A stretch of DNA of 64,000 nt, taken from contig JARHXX010000002.1 of assembly GCA_029269125.1 (NCBI GenBank), positions 124,001 through 188,000 on the forward strand, in the 5' to 3' direction. This DNA is from Kiritimatiellaeota bacterium B1221. Its GTDB lineage: Bacteria; Verrucomicrobiota; Kiritimatiellia; SS1-B-03-39; UBA6053. This document shows positions 61,788 to 64,000 of the stretch, piece by piece; position 1 is the first letter of the stretch, and every line of letters starts with the position of its first letter. Position numbers and translations under genes: made by a program. The notes beneath the pieces were generated by a model. It worked only from the letters and a program-made list of their open reading frames with translations, was not told the DNA's origin and searched no databases.

Positions 61788-62333
61788 ATGAGTGTAAAAC
61801 AACTACAGTTTGAATGTACTGCCGCCCCTCTGCCCACCCATGTGGAAGTGCTTTTGGATGAAACGTCGGAATTTCTCGAAGAATGGGAAGAAGATCGCGA
61901 ATCGCACCGGTTCGTGCCTGCGGATTACGTGCTGGTCTATGATGCCCTTTGTGTGTTGCGGAAAAAGATGCCTGCCCAGCCCCGCTTTATGGAATGGGGA
62001 AGTGGATTGGGCATCGTATCCATGTTGGCCACTTCCTTGGGTTGGCAGACGGAGGGGATTGAAATTGAACCCGGATTGGTCCATGAAAGCCGCCATCTTT
62101 CCCATCTCTTCGATCTCCCGGTGAAGATTCACCAAGGCAGCTTTTTTCCCAGGGACCAGGAGGTGATTGAGCATCTTTCCGAACGATGCGGGAAAGCGGA
62201 TGTGATATATGTGTATCCCTGGCCGGATCAGGAAATTGAAATTTTTGATCTTTTTGACCAACTCGCCAAACCGGGGGCGCATTTATTGACCTACTACGGT
62301 ATCGAGGATATTCGGGTTTTCGAAAAAGTGTAA
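61788..62333 (+). CDS. Predicted SAM-dependent methyltransferase
   Basis: 181 residues. The SAM-binding motif is FMEWGSGLGIVSMLATSLGW, followed by an acidic residue at the end of strand 2 (GIEIEPGLV). Motif IV-like VIYVYPWPDQEIEIFDLF follows. The PWPD sequence might be a DPPY-like N- or O-acceptor. It starts 8 bases after the permease. The target is unknown. Confidence 0.72.
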   Translation: MSVKQLQFECTAAPLPTHVEVLLDETSEFLEEWEEDRESHRFVPADYVLVYDALCVLRKKMPAQPRFMEWGSGLGIVSMLATSLGWQTEGIEIEPGLVHESRHLSHLFDLPVKIHQGSFFPRDQEVIEHLSERCGKADVIYVYPWPDQEIEIFDLFDQLAKPGAHLLTYYGIEDIRVFEKV

Positions 62334-62372
62334 TTCGATTCCGAAAGCGATAACGATTTTGTGAGGCTTTAC

Positions 62373-62400
62373 ATCCCCCCCTTCGTTCTGGTAGGGGGAT
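62373..62400 (+). promoter_or_regulatory. Hairpin that covers the aroQ ribosome-binding site
   Basis: ATCCCCC (62373-62379) pairs with GGGGGAT (62394-62400). The G-run is also the only Shine-Dalgarno-like sequence before the aroQ ATG at 62405. Formation of this stem would hide it, so translation could depend on the structure opening. Confidence 0.45.
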
Positions 62401-62404
62401 CAGC

Positions 62405-62848
62405 ATGAAAATTCTTGTCTTACATGGACCCAACCTCGGACTTCTCGGAAGCCGTGAGCCCGGTATTTATGGTCATTTGACTTTAGCCGATATCAATCGC
62501 CAAATTGCTGATGCGGCTTCTGAATTTGGCGTAGAGGTTGAGTGCAAACAAACTGATATCGAGGGGGAGCTGGTTCAATGGATCGGGCAGGCAGGGGGCG
62601 AAGTGGACGGATTGATCATTAATCCGGCTGCGTATACACATACCAGTGTGGCGATTCGGGATGCGATTAGTGCATCAAAATTGAAAACGGTGGAAGTACA
62701 TCTTTCCAATACCCATGCCCGCGAAGAATTCCGCCATATCAGTTTGACAGCCCCGGTTTGTGTGGCGCAGATTCAGGGATTTGGTCCGGCAGGATACTGT
62801 CTGGCCCTGAAAGGATTGGTCGACGTTCTGCACTCGACAGAAGACTAG
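62405..62848 (+). CDS. aroQ: Type II 3-dehydroquinate dehydratase
   Basis: 147 residues, the type II (dodecameric) length. It makes 3-dehydroshikimate in the shikimate pathway. Motifs are ILVLHGPNLGLLGSREPGIYG (with the active-site Tyr and the lid Arg), INPAAYTHTSVAIRDA, VEVHLSNTHAREEFR and the final GYCLALKGL. Next to accB-accC, an arrangement seen in many bacteria. Confidence 0.96.
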   Translation: MKILVLHGPNLGLLGSREPGIYGHLTLADINRQIADAASEFGVEVECKQTDIEGELVQWIGQAGGEVDGLIINPAAYTHTSVAIRDAISASKLKTVEVHLSNTHAREEFRHISLTAPVCVAQIQGFGPAGYCLALKGLVDVLHSTED

Positions 62849-62906
62849 AAAACCGTTAGGAAAAAACAATCATTTTACGACGATTAACTATAGGAGAGCC
62901 TATTTC

Positions 62907-63356
62907 ATGGAATACAAAGATTTAAAACGCATCATTGAACTGGTGAAAGATAACGGAATTGTGGAATTCGAACTTGAGACGGAAGCATTCAAGCTTTCTT
63001 CCAAGCTGGCCTCTACAGGTGCCGTGCAGATGGTGGCGGCTCCGGCTGCGGCCCCTGTGGCAGCTGCGCCAGCACCGGCTGCGGCGCCGGCGGCTGCTGA
63101 ACCCGCGGTATCCAATGCGCCCACAATTAAATCTCCCATGGTGGGTACCTTTTACCGCTCCTCTTCTCCTGAAGCGGATCCCTTCTGCAAAGTAGGGGAT
63201 GTGGTAACGCCTGAATCGACCGTTTGCATTATCGAGGCGATGAAAGTGATGAACGAAATCAAAGCGGAGCAAAAAGGCCGCATCAGCAAGATTCTGATCG
63301 AAAACGGCGAAGCCGTAGAATTCGGCCAAAGTCTTTTCGAAATCGAACCGCTCTAA
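62907..63356 (+). CDS. accB: Acetyl-CoA carboxylase biotin carboxyl carrier protein
   Basis: 149 residues. The N-terminal part MEYKDLKRIIELVKDNGIVE matches AccB. An Ala/Pro-rich linker (~45-70) leads to the biotinyl domain: SPMVGTFYRSSSPEADPF with the AccB-specific thumb, and the biotin Lys in EAMKVMNEI. It carries the CO2 for malonyl-CoA synthesis. TAGGAGAG precedes the ATG. The accC gene starts 15 bases later. Confidence 0.97.
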   Translation: MEYKDLKRIIELVKDNGIVEFELETEAFKLSSKLASTGAVQMVAAPAAAPVAAAPAPAAAPAAAEPAVSNAPTIKSPMVGTFYRSSSPEADPFCKVGDVVTPESTVCIIEAMKVMNEIKAEQKGRISKILIENGEAVEFGQSLFEIEPL

Positions 63357-63371
63357 GGGGGACCGTTTATT

Positions 63372-64000
63372 ATGGAACGCGTGCTCATCGCCAACCGCGG
63401 GGAAATTGCCCTGCGAATTATTCGTGCCTGCAGGGAGTTAGGCATAAACACGGTCGCGGTTTACAGTGAAGCCGACCGGGAAGCCGCCCATGTGCAACTC
63501 GCAGATGATGCGGTTTGCATTGGTCCTGCGGCCGCTGCTGAAAGCTATCTCAAAATTTCAAATATTATATCGGCAGCGGAAGTGACCGATGCGGATGCGA
63601 TTCATCCCGGATACGGTTTCCTCGCTGAAAATGCGGATTTCGCAGAAATTTGTGCCAAATGTAATATTAAATTTATTGGACCCTCACCGGAAGCCATCCG
63701 GAAAATGGGGGATAAAAACACTGCCCGTGAAACCATGAAGGCCGGAGGGGTTCCTATCACACCCGGTAGTGACGGTCTGGTGGAAACCGAAGCCGATGCG
63801 GTACGGATTTCAAAAGAAATTGGTTATCCTGTGATTGTCAAAGCCACCGCCGGGGGCGGAGGCAAAGGCATGCGTATCGCCCACAATGAAATGTCTTTGA
63901 TGAACGCATTTAACTCTGCCAAACACGAAGCGGAACGCGCGTTTGGCAATGGGGGCATGTACATTGAGAAATATGTGGAAAGCGCCCGGCATATCGAAGT
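63372..64000 (+). CDS. accC: Acetyl-CoA carboxylase biotin carboxylase subunit, 5' part
   Basis: The first ~209 codons are present, and the gene runs off the right edge. The start [20 protein letters not shown] is typical. [14 protein letters not shown] and [14 protein letters not shown] (ATP-grasp glycine loop) follow, and the frame is open to base 64000. It carboxylates biotin on AccB with ATP and bicarbonate. AAGGGGGA precedes the ATG by about 10 bases. Full length would be near 450 residues. Confidence 0.96.
   Translation, partial: MERVLIANRGEIALRIIRACRELGINTVAVYSEADREAAHVQLADDAVCIGPAAAAESYLKISNIISAAEVTDADAIHPGYGFLAENADFAEICAKCNIKFIGPSPEAIRKMGDKNTARETMKAGGVPITPGSDGLVETEADAVRISKEIGYPVIVKATAGGGGKGMRIAHNEMSLMNAFNSAKHEAERAFGNGGMYIEKYVESARHIE

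Noticed and set aside
1-64000. CRISPR arrays, transposases and prophage genes
   Set aside because: No regularly spaced direct repeats, DDE transposase or phage structural proteins were seen anywhere in the window.

Overview
The window reads as chromosomal DNA of a Gram-negative bacterium of the PVC group, most likely Verrucomicrobiota (Opitutae or Puniceicoccales-like). This is an inference from gene content. The indicators are a PEP-CTERM protein, a sulfatase with an anaerobic-type sulfatase maturase, several large secreted carbohydrate-active proteins, zinc-ribbon serine/threonine kinases, ROK proteins, a Na+-pump-type carboxylase module and a split pyridine nucleotide transhydrogenase. No species can be named. 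Shine-Dalgarno sites are often weak, so several starts were chosen by homology. Most genes sit in tight operons with 4-base ATGA overlaps. I see no insertion sequence, integrase, phage gene, CRISPR array or rRNA.

Layout. 1-8254 (+): end of an unknown gene, a giant secreted glycoside-hydrolase-like protein, a TolC-family porin, truA, a 51-residue membrane protein, fmt and a metallophosphoesterase. 8357-11568 (+): sulfatase, a broken GH2-like gene and a YcaQ/AlkX-type DNA glycosylase. 11558-17069 (-): ROK glucokinase, Ppx, Ppk1 and an SMP-30 lactonase in one operon that links polyphosphate and sugar metabolism. 17137-21749: serine hydrolase (-), then MalY-type aminotransferase, DUF167 protein and uvrB (+). 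21993-29025 (-): NDK-like protein and rsmB, tRNA-Met, OadG/OadA-like carboxylase, sulfatase maturase and an AI-2E-family transporter. 29184-32203 (+): tRNA-Asn, a structured possible small RNA, a ROK regulator with a dyad operator candidate, and a DUF1015 protein. 32306-35077 (-): pntA1-pntA2-pntB. 35396-41600: a lipoprotein (+), then metF-xseB-htrA, HU, and an M48 protease with a GT39 transferase (-).

41733-49968: a nearly leaderless zinc-ribbon protein (+), a UDG-like protein without its catalytic residues and RluD (-), two related membrane-anchored zinc-ribbon kinases (+), then a methyltransferase, a PrsW-like protein and two YbjQ-type proteins (-). 50103-60528 is an accessory surface/polysaccharide stretch: a frameshifted PEP-CTERM gene, ppdK with a promoter and palindrome, a secreted FAD oxidoreductase with a golvesin-like tail, its partner, and a frameshifted parallel beta-helix gene. 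60791-64000 (+): a metal-efflux-type permease, a methyltransferase, aroQ, accB and the 5' part of accC.

The genes suggest a heterotrophic degrader of sulfated or complex glycans. Sugars would be phosphorylated by the ROK kinase. PPDK and the biotin carboxylase module would work at the PEP/pyruvate/oxaloacetate node. The transhydrogenase would balance NADH and NADPH.
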